Positions 1 to 6,530 of a stretch of 61,990 bases of DNA are shown here, piece by piece; within the stretch, counting starts at the first letter, position 1; the number at the start of each line of letters is the position of its first letter. Source of the stretch: a virus; IMG/VR virus record IMGVR_UViG_3300037475_000049, positions 1-61,990 of that record; one strand, 5' to 3'. A program made the translations under genes and the position numbers. Under the pieces are notes generated by a model. It searched no databases. It was not told the DNA's origin and saw nothing but the letters and a program-made list of their open reading frames with translations.

Positions 1-127
1 TTGCCAGTCAGGAGGCGGCGTTTTGCGGTATTTGCGCGGTTCTGCGTAGTACGGAGTGAAGCAATAGCGCCAGCGCTCCTTTTCCTGCTTGCGAACACTC
101 TCTGTGAACTGATGCCACCAGTTTCCA
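1..127. repeat. 127-bp terminal direct repeat (assembly overlap)
   Basis: Bases 1-127 are identical to bases 61864-61990. A 127-base exact overlap equals a common de Bruijn k-mer length, so this most likely marks a circular contig and not a biological terminal repeat. Removing one copy gives 61,863 bp. The terminase ATPase reading frame crosses the join without a break, which supports circularity or circular permutation. Confidence 0.95.
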
Positions 128-927
128 CGGCCATTGGCGCGGGATTCGAGGATCAGAAGCGTGTTTACGTTCTGCGGGAAGGTGGGGAAAAAGTCGATTT
201 CGAGAGCGCCGGGGTTGGCATACTCAGAAAGCTCCGTGCAATGCCCAAAATCGAACTGCGAACCTTGACCGAGAGAGCCTTTTTTCGCGTCGATCATGTA
301 TCCGATCTTGGATTTGGTAGAAAACGAGAGATGCGCGTTCTTTTCCTGGTAAACGAGTGCTGGCTTCAGGAACCACGGCAGATTGTCATAGGCCAAGAGA
401 TCGCGTTCATAGACTTCCTGGATTTTTTGGTCATCGACGGAAACGCCGATGCAGCGGGAGTGCTGAATGAGCGTGGCGCGGTGCATCTGGAGACCGCGTG
501 AGAGCGCCGTGTACCAGACCTGACGGGCTTTATGGGCCGCGATCATGATGCCGTCTACTGTTTCGCCGCGTGCTTGCCTGTCGTACTGCTCCGCTTGGAT
601 CTTGCCGATGAGATCCAGCAGGATTAGCTGCGATGCCCCGAGCTTTAGCTTGCCGATGCCGCCGCCAACAACGCCGTCCATCGCTATCGTACAGTAGCGT
701 TCGGCCCAATATCTAAAATCCAACTGGCACATGATCTGTTCATTGACGACGAATGCCGATTCTTCCTTGGTAAGCGGCCTGCGGAGCGGTTGGCCTTCAG
801 CAAACCACAGCGGTTGGATGAGTTCAGTGAACTCCTCAGATCGTGCGTGGTCGTGGCGAACGAGAGTAAGCCCGGTTTTGGCTTCGATAGCTTCGATGTT
901 GGCTTGGATGACGGATTCAGCGTACAT
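1..927 (-). CDS. terL: Terminase large subunit, ATPase half (5' part, continues across the contig join)
   Basis: This gene starts at an ATG at 927, reads leftward through base 1 and continues at 61863 down to a stop at 61570, giving about 406 residues. It encodes the packaging motor ATPase, which pumps DNA into the procapsid through the portal. A degenerate Walker A of the TerL type is visible around residue 133 (K-A-R-Q-V-W-Y-T, with the usual glycine replaced by W). A Walker B/catalytic glutamate candidate lies further on in the motif FDFGHCTELSEY. The protein ends at the linker after the ATPase domain, and the nuclease domain is a separate gene at 59995-60855. The start overlaps the upstream 80-residue gene by 11 nt. 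Confidence 0.88.
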   Translation of the reverse strand, partial: MYAESVIQANIEAIEAKTGLTLVRHDHARSEEFTELIQPLWFAEGQPLRRPLTKEESAFVVNEQIMCQLDFRYWAERYCTIAMDGVVGGGIGKLKLGASQLILLDLIGKIQAEQYDRQARGETVDGIMIAAHKARQVWYTALSRGLQMHRATLIQHSRCIGVSVDDQKIQEVYERDLLAYDNLPWFLKPALVYQEKNAHLSFSTKSKIGYMIDAKKGSLGQGSQFDFGHCTELSEYANPGALEIDFFPTFPQNVNTLLILESRANGRGNWWHQFTESVRKQEKERWRYCFTPYYAEPRKYRKTPPPDWQ

Positions 928-1159
928 CGTCAGCGGGGAGTGATTTGTATATTTCCAGAGTCAGCCATTCATGGAACGCTTGTCGGAAGCGCCCATAGTA
1001 CAACTCGCTCCATCTTTCTTCTGCGAATGGCGGGAAGAAAGTAAAGGCATCCGCTGGACCTTCCAACTTCCACCGAAGCATAGCATCAAAGAATTTATCT
1101 TCACCGATGTTGTTAACCACATCCAGGTAGGTGATAGTTTTGGACTCCAAAAGCATCAT
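917..1159 (-). CDS. Hypothetical protein, 80 aa
   Basis: I do not recognise this small acidic protein. It lies directly upstream of the terminase ATPase start and overlaps it by 11 nt, so the two are translationally coupled. Its own start overlaps the stop of the next upstream gene. The position suggests a packaging-related or co-transcribed accessory gene. It has aromatic-rich helices and no zinc, membrane or signal motif. Confidence 0.65.
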   Translation of the reverse strand: MMLLESKTITYLDVVNNIGEDKFFDAMLRWKLEGPADAFTFFPPFAEERWSELYYGRFRQAFHEWLTLEIYKSLPADDVR

Positions 1160-1401
1160 TCCTCCACTGGCCTCTCTGCCTTCCCCATATTCTCCAGGTA
1201 CTCGCGCTTGAAATCTTCCTCTTCATCGGTGTAGAACACCTGCGGTTCTTCGCCTGCCGTGTCGGGCTTCTGTGCCTTCATGCGGATGCCGTAAGCCGCT
1301 TCCACGATAACCTCAAGGCAGTCCGCGATGCGTGACAGATCGCGCTGGATGCCCTTAAGGGCGGTAGCGGTGGGCTTCATGCGAGCTACCGAGATATTCA
1401 T
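1156..1401 (-). CDS. Hypothetical protein, 81 aa
   Basis: Unknown small protein, probably helical: a basic N-terminal half followed by a very acidic stretch (DEEEDFKREYLE). ATGA-type overlaps link it to both neighbours, so it belongs to the leftward operon that ends with the terminase. A small terminase subunit is conceivable from size and position, but no helix-turn-helix is evident. Confidence 0.6.
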   Translation of the reverse strand: MNISVARMKPTATALKGIQRDLSRIADCLEVIVEAAYGIRMKAQKPDTAGEEPQVFYTDEEEDFKREYLENMGKAERPVEE

Positions 1402-1589
1402 TTCTTGATCTTCAATACAACTCGCTGGGATTTCCCGGTGGTGAGATCGAAAGCGAACAGGATAAAACCACCATCCGACTCCATGAAACGATTCGCTGGA
1501 TGGATTGCTTCTTTGATGGCACTAAGACTGGCAGCGTCGATCTCTGCCGTTACAGGCTTCACTGATTCGATCTCCCATGGCTCAGCCAT
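1398..1589 (-). CDS. Hypothetical protein, 63 aa
   Basis: Unrecognised protein with a predicted beta hairpin near the C-terminus (GGFILFAFDLTTG then VVLKIKK). It overlaps the KTSC gene upstream by 8 nt and the 81-residue gene downstream by 4 nt. Confidence 0.6.
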   Translation of the reverse strand: MAEPWEIESVKPVTAEIDAASLSAIKEAIHPANRFMESDGGFILFAFDLTTGKSQRVVLKIKK

Positions 1590-1782
1590 TTTCCACTACC
1601 TTCCCCCTCCAGTGCGGCGCAATGAACTTGTGGAAAAACTTGCCCTTGGACTTCGCCGCCAGCAACCCTGCGTAAACCAGCGGTGAGCAGCGCCCATGGT
1701 AGGTCTTGCCATTCTGGAACGTAACCTTGAGCGTAGTGCCTTCGTGCTCGACTTCCCTGAGATGGGAAGACTTGACCTTCAC
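1582..1782 (-). CDS. KTSC domain protein
   Basis: The sequence matches the small KTSC domain family, found in bacteria and phages and sometimes attached to lysyl-tRNA synthetases. It has a short beta sheet (EVEHEG...LKVTFQNGKTYHG), then a helix and the signature KSKGKFFHKFI. The molecular function is unknown. I chose the GTG at 1782: it overlaps the stop of the upstream 24-residue peptide as GTGA and gives the usual family length of about 66 residues. An ATG at 1830 would add 16 basic residues but would overlap the upstream peptide by 52 nt. Confidence 0.7.
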   Translation of the reverse strand: MKVKSSHLREVEHEGTTLKVTFQNGKTYHGRCSPLVYAGLLAAKSKGKFFHKFIAPHWRGKVVENG

Positions 1783-1853
1783 TTCGCAGGTTCCAGCAAA
1801 TAGACGATACAAGCGCCGACGAAAGCGCACGCGATCCCAAATCCTAATAGCAT
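1779..1853 (-). CDS. Tiny single-span membrane peptide, 24 aa
   Basis: The ATG at 1853 follows a strong ribosome-binding site (GGAGGGAA, 6 nt upstream). It encodes a 24-residue peptide that is almost entirely one hydrophobic helix (LGFGIACAFVGACIVYLL) with a short charged tail. Its stop overlaps the KTSC start. Function is unknown. It is one of about ten similar peptides in this genome. Confidence 0.55.
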   Translation of the reverse strand: MLLGFGIACAFVGACIVYLLEPAK

Positions 1854-1876
1854 AAAAGTTCCCTCCGTTCTCTCTG

Positions 1877-2446
1877 TCACTTTTGTACTAACAACTTCTG
1901 CGTCATGGCAATGGTCGCCTCAATCGAGCTAGGCTGGCCGAAGTTCTGTTGGATCGCCACACTCGGCCCTTTCTTGCCCGTCATCTCCAGCGACTCGAAG
2001 ACCAGTTCACGTGCCAACTTGTCCCCGGGGACGCGCACTTCCTTCTCGCCTTTGCAGACAGGGCAGCGGCGGGTAGGGGGTGGCGCATCCTCTCGCTTCT
2101 CCGCACTCAGGTCCTCGATTACGCCGTAGCCGTCGCAGCGGGGGCAGGAAGCCATCTTAGACTTGGCGTCGATAGCCACGTCCTCAAATACCTGCGGGAT
2201 GTGCTGCGACATCCGCATGACGCCAGCAATGCGCTGATAGTTGGAATAGAGATCCTGAAGCTGGTTCAGCGTCACTTCGGCCTTCATGCAAGCTGAAAGA
2301 AACTTGAGCGGTCGCGGCTGGAGCAGGTAGCCGAGCAGCGCCTTCATCTGGGCGTTGTCGGACCATTTGAGGGCGTTCAAAACTTCGTCCTTGCCAGCGG
2401 CTTCGAGGAACTCCTCGACGGGGACGGGGAGGCGTTCTTTAGGCAC
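1877..2446 (-). CDS. DnaJ-type zinc-finger protein, possible small terminase subunit
   Basis: About 189 residues. A CPRCDGYG ... CPVCKGEKEV pair resembles the CxxCxGxG zinc repeats of DnaJ, sits in the C-terminal half and probably binds one zinc. The N-terminal half is helical. The C-terminal segment (KGPSVAIQQNFG) resembles tails of small terminase subunits, and the gene lies four genes upstream of the terminase, so a TerS role is a reasonable but unproven guess. The start at GTG 2446 is favoured because CGGGAGGGT lies 8 nt upstream and the GTG overlaps the stop of the 34-residue peptide. An ATG at 2515 would give 212 residues but would overlap that peptide. Confidence 0.7.
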   Translation of the reverse strand: MPKERLPVPVEEFLEAAGKDEVLNALKWSDNAQMKALLGYLLQPRPLKFLSACMKAEVTLNQLQDLYSNYQRIAGVMRMSQHIPQVFEDVAIDAKSKMASCPRCDGYGVIEDLSAEKREDAPPPTRRCPVCKGEKEVRVPGDKLARELVFESLEMTGKKGPSVAIQQNFGQPSSIEATIAMTQKLLVQK

Positions 2447-2550
2447 TAATCGGCACCCTCCCGGCATTCCCATGAGGAGTCTATGTACTGATTGACCGCC
2501 CAGTTGCAAACCCACTCATCAAGAGCGCGAATATAATTTCCAACGCTCAC
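2446..2550 (-). CDS. Hypothetical small protein, 34 aa
   Basis: The GTG at 2550 overlaps the stop of the upstream gene (GTGA) and the stop overlaps the next start (TAGTG), a tightly coupled arrangement. The product is rich in tryptophan and acidic residues (YIRALDEWVCNWAVNQYIDS). Not recognised. Confidence 0.45.
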   Translation of the reverse strand: MSVGNYIRALDEWVCNWAVNQYIDSSWECREGAD

Positions 2551-2858
2551 AGTACATCCCTCCCCTGAATCACGGACTCATGGCGTTCCAAGGGAAGTAC
2601 CTTGACACTAGTCGCATCCATGGAGATCCAGGTGTCGCCGTTGAGCGCCCCGGTTTCCTCGATCAGCGCCAGTACGTCAGCCCTCATTTCCTTCTTGTTG
2701 AATTGCGCCATAGCGCCCATTGCCCGCAGATCGGACAGTTTCAATTGCACGCCCTGTTCCTCCAGAAAGACTTTAGCGGCGGTATCGACACACATTTCCT
2801 CAGAGGCTCTGAGCCCCCGTGACAGTAAGAATTGAATGGCATAGGTTTCGATGTTCAT
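2547..2858 (-). CDS. Hypothetical protein, 103 aa
   Basis: Unknown soluble, mostly helical protein. The central part (AMAQFNKKEMRADVLALIEETG) reads as two amphipathic helices. It is the second gene of the leftward terminase operon. No recognisable domain. Confidence 0.65.
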   Translation of the reverse strand: MNIETYAIQFLLSRGLRASEEMCVDTAAKVFLEEQGVQLKLSDLRAMGAMAQFNKKEMRADVLALIEETGALNGDTWISMDATSVKVLPLERHESVIQGRDVL

Positions 2859-2888
2859 AATGCGCCCTGATGCAAGCCAAATTCCAAT

Positions 2889-3239
2889 TCACTTAGCCAC
2901 CATAGTAACGCCTTCTATTAGCTTTATGGCTTTAGCCAAGCACTCATGGCAAATAGAGGCTGTTGCGCTCTCATAGTCTGGTTCTTGCCCTAGCCTTACT
3001 ACCTCTCCTACTTCAGAACCACAGGCATCGCAAGTTACCCTCGTCCACGAGGTATTTCCTATAATTGCCTCGACCTCTTCAGGACTGGCTTGTTCAGGGT
3101 CTAGCTCCTTGAGTTTGGCAAGGATTGTCTGCTTATCCGCTCCGTAGAGCTTCACGTATACATCTTCGGGACGGTATTGCGCTTCCCAGCGCTTTACTAC
3201 GCTACGGATCAACGTGCGAGTTGTGATTAGCTCAATCAT
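2889..3239 (-). CDS. Zinc-binding hypothetical protein, 116 aa
   Basis: Two Cys pairs (CDACGSE around residue 71 and CHEC around residue 97) make a probable zinc-binding site in the C-terminal half. The N-terminal half is helical and charged. It is the first gene of the leftward terminase operon. The ATG at 3239 has no Shine-Dalgarno and lies directly behind a terminator-like hairpin with a U-tract, so either the start is further in or expression depends on readthrough of that hairpin. Confidence 0.6.
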   Translation of the reverse strand: MIELITTRTLIRSVVKRWEAQYRPEDVYVKLYGADKQTILAKLKELDPEQASPEEVEAIIGNTSWTRVTCDACGSEVGEVVRLGQEPDYESATASICHECLAKAIKLIEGVTMVAK

Positions 3240-3241
3240 GC

Positions 3242-3278
3242 AAAAAAGGGGCGGCGAGGAAATGGCATCGCGCCGCCC
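3242..3278 (-). terminator. Terminator-like hairpin before the terminase operon
   Basis: Reading leftward, GGGCGGCG (3278-3271) pairs perfectly with CGCCGCCC (3256-3249) and is followed by C and six U (3247-3242). This is a textbook intrinsic terminator, but it sits immediately upstream of the first gene of the leftward operon, not after a gene. It may act as an attenuator or antitermination target. Confidence 0.6.
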
Positions 3279-3370
3279 TGGTCACAAATCGGAGGATCGT
3301 CAGACACGAAGATAGCTTATGCTAAGGGGTTAGCAAAGGCAAGAAGAAAATCTAAAATAGCCGAAAGATA

Positions 3371-3407
3371 ATTCGCCCCGGCACTCGGAGGAGATACCGG
3401 GGCGAAT
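3371..3407. promoter_or_regulatory. 11-bp perfect inverted repeat in the divergent intergenic region
   Basis: ATTCGCCCCGG (3371-3381) and CCGGGGCGAAT (3397-3407) are perfect complements around a 15-nt loop that contains GGAGGAG. It lies between the leftward terminase operon and the rightward early operon. It could be an operator or an RNA hairpin that presents a ribosome-binding-like sequence. No U-tract follows on either strand. The rest of 3279-3477 holds no convincing gene. Confidence 0.5.
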
Positions 3408-3440
3408 GCCATAGTTAGTGGCGAGCATTGTGAAGTGCTG

Positions 3441-3470
3441 TTGACAAGATATCCCGAATCATGGCACGAT
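3441..3470 (+). promoter_or_regulatory. Candidate rightward early promoter
   Basis: TTGACA at 3441-3446, an 18-nt spacer and a weak -10 box CACGAT at 3465-3470. The GTG at 3478 begins 7 nt further on, the same geometry as the leaderless starts elsewhere in this genome. The -10 box matches the consensus at only three of six positions. Confidence 0.35.
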
Positions 3471-3477
3471 TGCAACC

Positions 3478-3576
3478 GTGAAGTGCATAACCCTCTCACA
3501 ATGGTTCAAAGAAGCCCCGATGGGGAAGCTGGAGAAGTTCTGCGCGGCTTATGACAGGCTGTGGAGGAAAGTGTGA
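3478..3576 (+). CDS. Hypothetical small protein, 32 aa
   Basis: GTG start 7 nt after a possible -10 box. It encodes a basic, tryptophan-containing peptide (KLEKFCAAYDRLWRKV near the C-terminus). Its stop overlaps the next gene's start region. Not recognised; support comes from spacing and overlap only. Confidence 0.35.
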   Translation: MKCITLSQWFKEAPMGKLEKFCAAYDRLWRKV

Positions 3577-3737
3577 CAGTCGAAGTATTCACCGAAATGC
3601 TTTCTGCGGAACATGAAGAGGCCGTTCTCGCCGAGCGGGAGCGCTGCGCCAAGATCGCGGAGCGCCACGTATGGGCTTTGGATGGTCCCGGCGAAGGCCC
3701 TGCTAAGATTGCCGCAGCGATCAGGAGGGGTGAGTGA
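3573..3737 (+). CDS. Small phage protein of the ERERCAKIAE type, 54 aa
   Basis: The GTG at 3573 is preceded by GGAGGAAA. The sequence contains AERERCAKIAER and ends in KIAAAIRRGE, a helical pattern very common in short uncharacterised phage early proteins. Its stop overlaps the next gene as GTGA. Function unknown. Confidence 0.6.
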   Translation: MTVEVFTEMLSAEHEEAVLAERERCAKIAERHVWALDGPGEGPAKIAAAIRRGE

Positions 3738-3946
3738 CTAGACGCTGCTATAAATGCGGCGCGGAGATTACGATTTACCGTGGCTCCCAATACACCAGAT
3801 ACCACGAGCATACAAAGACTTGCAAAGGACTGGTCATTTCAAGGGTCGGGCAGCAAGAGGAGGCATGTAACTGTGCCCTCTGGGGACAGCGCCCACGGGC
3901 AGAACATGCGCAAGATTGCCCAGCGAGGACTTACCATGAAGCCTAA
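3734..3946 (+). CDS. Zinc-ribbon-like protein, 70 aa
   Basis: Starts MTRRCYKCGAE with a CxxC knuckle; further Cys and His residues (YHEHTKTC, CNCAL, DCPAR) could complete one or two zinc sites. GTGA overlap with the previous gene. Probably an early protein that binds nucleic acid or a host protein, but its role is not known. Confidence 0.6.
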   Translation: MTRRCYKCGAEITIYRGSQYTRYHEHTKTCKGLVISRVGQQEEACNCALWGQRPRAEHAQDCPARTYHEA

Positions 3947-4088
3947 GTTCTGCTACCAGCCTGACGTGTTGGAGCGTTCGCAGAAGCGAGCGGCAAAGAC
4001 GCTCTCCCGTTCTAACCGGGATCGAGCGCTGGCAGCGCGGTACGGGTTCTACGTCCCGAAGCGGAAGAAGGCGGAGGCTGGGAAGTAG
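3936..4088 (+). CDS. Basic small protein, 50 aa
   Basis: The ATG at 3936 lies inside the end of the zinc-ribbon gene, behind a GAGG ribosome-binding site. The product is strongly basic (SQKRAAKTLSRSNRDRALAARYG, ending KRKKAEAGK), as expected for a small nucleic-acid-binding protein. Not recognised. Confidence 0.45.
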   Translation: MKPKFCYQPDVLERSQKRAAKTLSRSNRDRALAARYGFYVPKRKKAEAGK

Positions 4089-4468
4089 TGCGGCGCTTCG
4101 TTCCGAAGTTCCATGGTGGTCCCGAAGTAAAACTACCAAGATCCAAGGATAAGAGTGGCCTTCGGCAATCCGAAAAACTCAAGCATGGCCCGGTTCTCCA
4201 GGTCGTAAAAGACGGCCAAATCATTCTCAACAAAAGATTCCGCAGAGCGTTGAAAAACGCCACGGTAACAGCATTAAGCCCAAAGCCTAGCGTGAGCGCC
4301 AGCGCAACACCGCAAAAGCTTCTTGGCCGGGGAGGCGTCCCCGCTAAAACAGAACCACCCACCCGCGAGAATCGGCTGAGCGAAGGCGCAAGTCCTGCGT
4401 ATTGGGATACTGCGCCCTCCAGACCCACCGAGGAGCGGACACCTGGGCGCGACCGTGGCTTACACTAA
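4088..4468 (+). CDS. Doubtful ORF, 126 aa, basic
   Basis: A GTG-started frame follows the previous stop directly. Its first 60 residues look protein-like and basic. The last 40 are Pro/Thr/Glu/Arg rich and coincide with a stretch of perfect RNA hairpins (4328-4479), so the frame may be partly or wholly non-coding. No family recognised. Confidence 0.25.
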   Translation: MRRFVPKFHGGPEVKLPRSKDKSGLRQSEKLKHGPVLQVVKDGQIILNKRFRRALKNATVTALSPKPSVSASATPQKLLGRGGVPAKTEPPTRENRLSEGASPAYWDTAPSRPTEERTPGRDRGLH

Positions 4469-4608
4469 GCGACGACGGTAGCTGGGGAACGTGTAGTCTC
4501 TATGCCAGTGGGGAAACCTACGGATGGGGCTATAAGTGTGTCTTTTCCTTGCTGCCGCAGGCGCTTCTAACTCTCCCAAATGCCAAGGCTCCTCAGTTTT
4601 TATTTTTT
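4328..4608 (+). ncRNA. Candidate structured RNA ending in a U-rich terminator
   Basis: No convincing gene lies between 4469 and 4854, but several perfect helices do. CGGGG/CCCCG pair at 4328-4343, and GGCGCA/TGCGCC at 4385-4416 enclose a GTA/TAC hairpin. ACCGT/ACGGT at 4452-4479 enclose GCTTA/TAAGC with a 3-nt loop. GAGGAGC (4430-4436) pairs with GCTCCTC (4588-4594), which is followed by U-rich TTTTTATTTTTT (4597-4608). This looks like a compact RNA closed by a long-range terminator stem. I do not recognise a known RNA class. Confidence 0.35.
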
Positions 4609-4790
4609 AGAAAAACGTGGCAAGTCAAACCCGCCAACGCCGGGTGGCCTACCCACCCTCGTGACAATGATCCAGCCTAATCAATCGCACCTGGAGCGCT
4701 GTGATCGCAGCAAAGGCAGCTATAACACACTGCGATGGAAGCACTAAAGTAGCAGGCTTGGTTGCGTTACGCTCGCAAGTGATTGATAAC

Positions 4791-4814
4791 AATAGCTACT
4801 TCCGATAATAGCTA
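4791..4814. repeat. Direct repeat AATAGCTA x2, 16-nt period
   Basis: AATAGCTA occurs at 4791-4798 and 4807-4814. It lies downstream of the 100-residue minus-strand gene in otherwise empty sequence (4609-4854). It may be a binding site; nothing else supports a function. Confidence 0.3.
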
Positions 4815-4854
4815 GTATGTAAACTAATGGACTATGTGGTTGACAATACGGGAG

Positions 4855-5157
4855 TTAGCTGCGCTTGTAGCCTGCGCCTGCACGAAAACCTTGCTCCCAT
4901 ATGGCACGCGCTAGCTTGTTACGCTCCACGCGATCCATGCTAAGCATCGGGTTGTCGGGATGCCACCGACGCATCACGCGAAGGGTGGCTGGGAGTGATC
5001 TAGCCCAAGCTGGGAGTTGAGCACGTAGAGCGGCGCTTTTGAGGCCGCCGCGACGTGAAATCTCCCTAAAGTCTGGCCGAGTATGCACGAGGGGTGCTGG
5101 GCGCACCCACTTATTATGAGCTACTGGATACTGAAGCGGTGTTGAAGCGGTGCTCAC
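4855..5157 (-). CDS. Hypothetical basic protein, 100 aa
   Basis: GTG start at 5157 with no Shine-Dalgarno, but with TATACT (5170-5165) ending 7 nt upstream, consistent with a leaderless mRNA. The product is basic and helical in its second half (RVERNKLARAIWEQGFRAGAGYKRS at the C-terminus), so DNA binding is possible. It stands alone on the minus strand within the rightward early region and is flanked by an operator-like motif pair (5209-5245), which suggests a regulator. Not recognised. Confidence 0.5.
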   Translation of the reverse strand: MSTASTPLQYPVAHNKWVRPAPLVHTRPDFREISRRGGLKSAALRAQLPAWARSLPATLRVMRRWHPDNPMLSMDRVERNKLARAIWEQGFRAGAGYKRS

Positions 5158-5164
5158 GGAGAGA

Positions 5165-5170
5165 AGTATA
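5165..5170 (-). promoter_or_regulatory. -10 box for a leaderless transcript
   Basis: TATACT on the minus strand, 7 nt before the GTG at 5157. No good -35 box is visible. CACTA occurs repeatedly just upstream (5171-5200, minus strand). Confidence 0.4.
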
Positions 5171-5208
5171 GCACTCTAGTGTGTTAGTGGAATAGTGGCA
5201 CGTGAAAC

Positions 5209-5245
5209 CACAACATGTGGGATTGCAACACCACTACATCTTGTG
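5209..5245. promoter_or_regulatory. Operator-like motif pair
   Basis: CACTACATCTTGTG at 5232-5245 matches the genome's 14-bp motif CACTATATSTTGTG at 13 positions. A partial copy (ATGTTGTG read on the minus strand) sits at 5216-5209. The pair lies between the minus-strand gene at 5157 and the rightward zinc-ribbon gene at 5282. Confidence 0.5.
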
Positions 5246-5281
5246 GCTTGTTATTCATCATCATCAGCATTATCATCAACC

Positions 5282-5422
5282 ATGCTCGAAACGACAAACG
5301 CAAGCGAAACGCTCTGCGAACGCTGTAAACAGCAAGAGGCAGAGTCAACCTATCGTGGCCAAGCCCTTTGTCCCAACTGTTATCAACGGACATGCGTTGA
5401 TTACAACGTGGATCTTGATTAG
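5282..5422 (+). CDS. Zinc-ribbon protein, 46 aa
   Basis: CERCKQQEAES ... CPNCYQRTC gives two CxxC knuckles spaced like a small zinc ribbon. I placed the start at ATG 5282 because the longer alternative (GTG 5195) would run through the operator-like motifs. No clear ribosome-binding site precedes it. Confidence 0.5.
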   Translation: MLETTNASETLCERCKQQEAESTYRGQALCPNCYQRTCVDYNVDLD

Positions 5423-5439
5423 TCATGGAGGCAAGGCAA

Positions 5440-5691
5440 ATGACACTGGAAGCGTTGAAAACGTTGATGGAAAGTGGTGAGTTTCACCATGCCACATATC
5501 GCTGCATGAATAGCCTCTGGGAAGGCTTATGGATTTATCGGCGCTGTGAGACTGGCTTTCGTGGCTTTGAGCCAGCGGGATGTTTCTATAAGGCATCGCC
5601 TGATCTAGACGCAGCGTATGCGGTGGTAGCTGGTACTGGCTGCGGCTGTAGTTCCCAGCTAGGCCAGTACCTCCGCAGGGGGACAGCCTAA
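5440..5691 (+). CDS. Hypothetical protein, 83 aa
   Basis: ATG 5440 follows GGAGGCAAGG. The protein begins MTLEALKTLMESGEFHHATYR and contains a central WEGLWIYRR segment and a Cys pair (GCGC) near the end. It is a small soluble phage early protein of unknown role. Confidence 0.6.
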   Translation: MTLEALKTLMESGEFHHATYRCMNSLWEGLWIYRRCETGFRGFEPAGCFYKASPDLDAAYAVVAGTGCGCSSQLGQYLRRGTA

Positions 5692-5707
5692 CCACCGAGG
5701 AGAGCAA

Positions 5708-5899
5708 ATGACAGCGACAAAACGTAAAGATAGGCCGAAGTGCATAGGGCGAACAAAGGGTGATTTTCGCGGCAGTTATCCATGCGCGTTGTATGCGATG
5801 GAAGGGTCGGATTATTGCCGCTACCACGATTGGAAGATGCTAGACAAAAAAGAAGAAGCTCGATTGGCGAAGGCTAAGCAGGAGGTGCAGCATGTCTAG
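5708..5899 (+). CDS. Zinc-knuckle protein, 63 aa
   Basis: Preceded by CGAGGAGAG. Contains C-I-G-R-T-K ... C-A-L-Y ... DYCRYHDW, a Cys/His arrangement seen in short phage zinc proteins, then a charged coiled-coil tail. Overlaps the next gene by 8 nt. Confidence 0.6.
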   Translation: MTATKRKDRPKCIGRTKGDFRGSYPCALYAMEGSDYCRYHDWKMLDKKEEARLAKAKQEVQHV

Positions 5900-6095
5900 G
5901 GCTATAGTGATAACCGTTAATCAAGCCAAAGCGCTGATCGCGCTGAAGGCTGTCGGATGCGCCTCCGCTACTGATTTTGATCGGAACACCTTGGAGCAAT
6001 GCGTTCGACATGGATGGGTAACCAAGAATCAGAACGGCCATGCTGTAACCTACGCCATTAACGTATCCGGGTTGGCGATTCTGAGGTCGCTTTAG
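5892..6095 (+). CDS. Hypothetical protein, 67 aa (winged-helix-like)
   Basis: Good ribosome-binding site (GGAGGTG). The sequence LIALKAVGCASATDF ... GWVTKNQNGHAVTYAINVSGLAIL resembles a small winged-helix fold: helices, then a beta hairpin, then a final helix. A DNA-binding regulator is possible. Confidence 0.55.
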   Translation: MSRAIVITVNQAKALIALKAVGCASATDFDRNTLEQCVRHGWVTKNQNGHAVTYAINVSGLAILRSL

Positions 6096-6099
6096 GCTT

Positions 6100-6297
6100 A
6101 TGACCACCACAACCTCCGCACCCCTCCGCTGCCTCCGCTGCGGCCACCAGTGGCAGCGCCGCAAAGCGGGCGAAGCTCGCGTCCAAGCGTGTCCGAATTG
6201 CAATAGCCGCAAGTGGGATGCTTGCGCACGCAAAGATTGCCCTGGCGTACTAATTTGCGATGAAGAGAAATGCCCACTGAGCGGAGTGTCTATATGA
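6100..6297 (+). CDS. Double zinc-ribbon protein, 65 aa
   Basis: CLRCGHQWQRR ... ACPNCNSRKWD is a classic zinc ribbon, as in transposase and TFIIB-like modules. A second cluster (CARKDCPG ... CDEEKCPL) follows. Probably binds nucleic acid. ATGA overlap with the next gene. Confidence 0.65.
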   Translation: MTTTTSAPLRCLRCGHQWQRRKAGEARVQACPNCNSRKWDACARKDCPGVLICDEEKCPLSGVSI

Positions 6298-6530
6298 CAA
6301 AATATGCCGGATGGAGAACGATGACAGCGGCGCAAAGGAGTAATGCCAAGCGCGACCGCGTTTGGGAGGAATACAAGCGTCTGGAGCGCGAAAAGTATAT
6401 GATATGCCCACGATGCGAACTGAAATGCGAGGTTGGGGACCATAAACTCTTACAGAGTTGCATCCGCGCCCTCAAGGGAGAAGTTATCCGCTTAAGACAG
6501 CAAATGAAAGAAAACAAGGAGAATGTATGA
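6294..6530 (+). CDS. Zinc and coiled-coil protein, 78 aa
   Basis: The ATG at 6294 overlaps the preceding stop and has CGGAGTG upstream. A charged helical N-terminal part is followed by CPRCELKCE and a C-terminal coiled coil (LKGEVIRLRQQMKENKENV). Role unknown. Confidence 0.55.
   Translation: MTKYAGWRTMTAAQRSNAKRDRVWEEYKRLEREKYMICPRCELKCEVGDHKLLQSCIRALKGEVIRLRQQMKENKENV

Noticed and set aside
1-501. Rightward frame at the left edge
   Set aside because: It is antisense to the terminase ATPase gene, whose frame is confirmed by motifs and continues across the join.
4310-4620. Group I intron
   Set aside because: GGGGAAACC and GTAGTC resemble group I core elements, but they occur in the wrong order and the P7 pairing fails by a C-C mismatch. 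The segment ends in a terminator-like U-tract instead of a 3' splice site.
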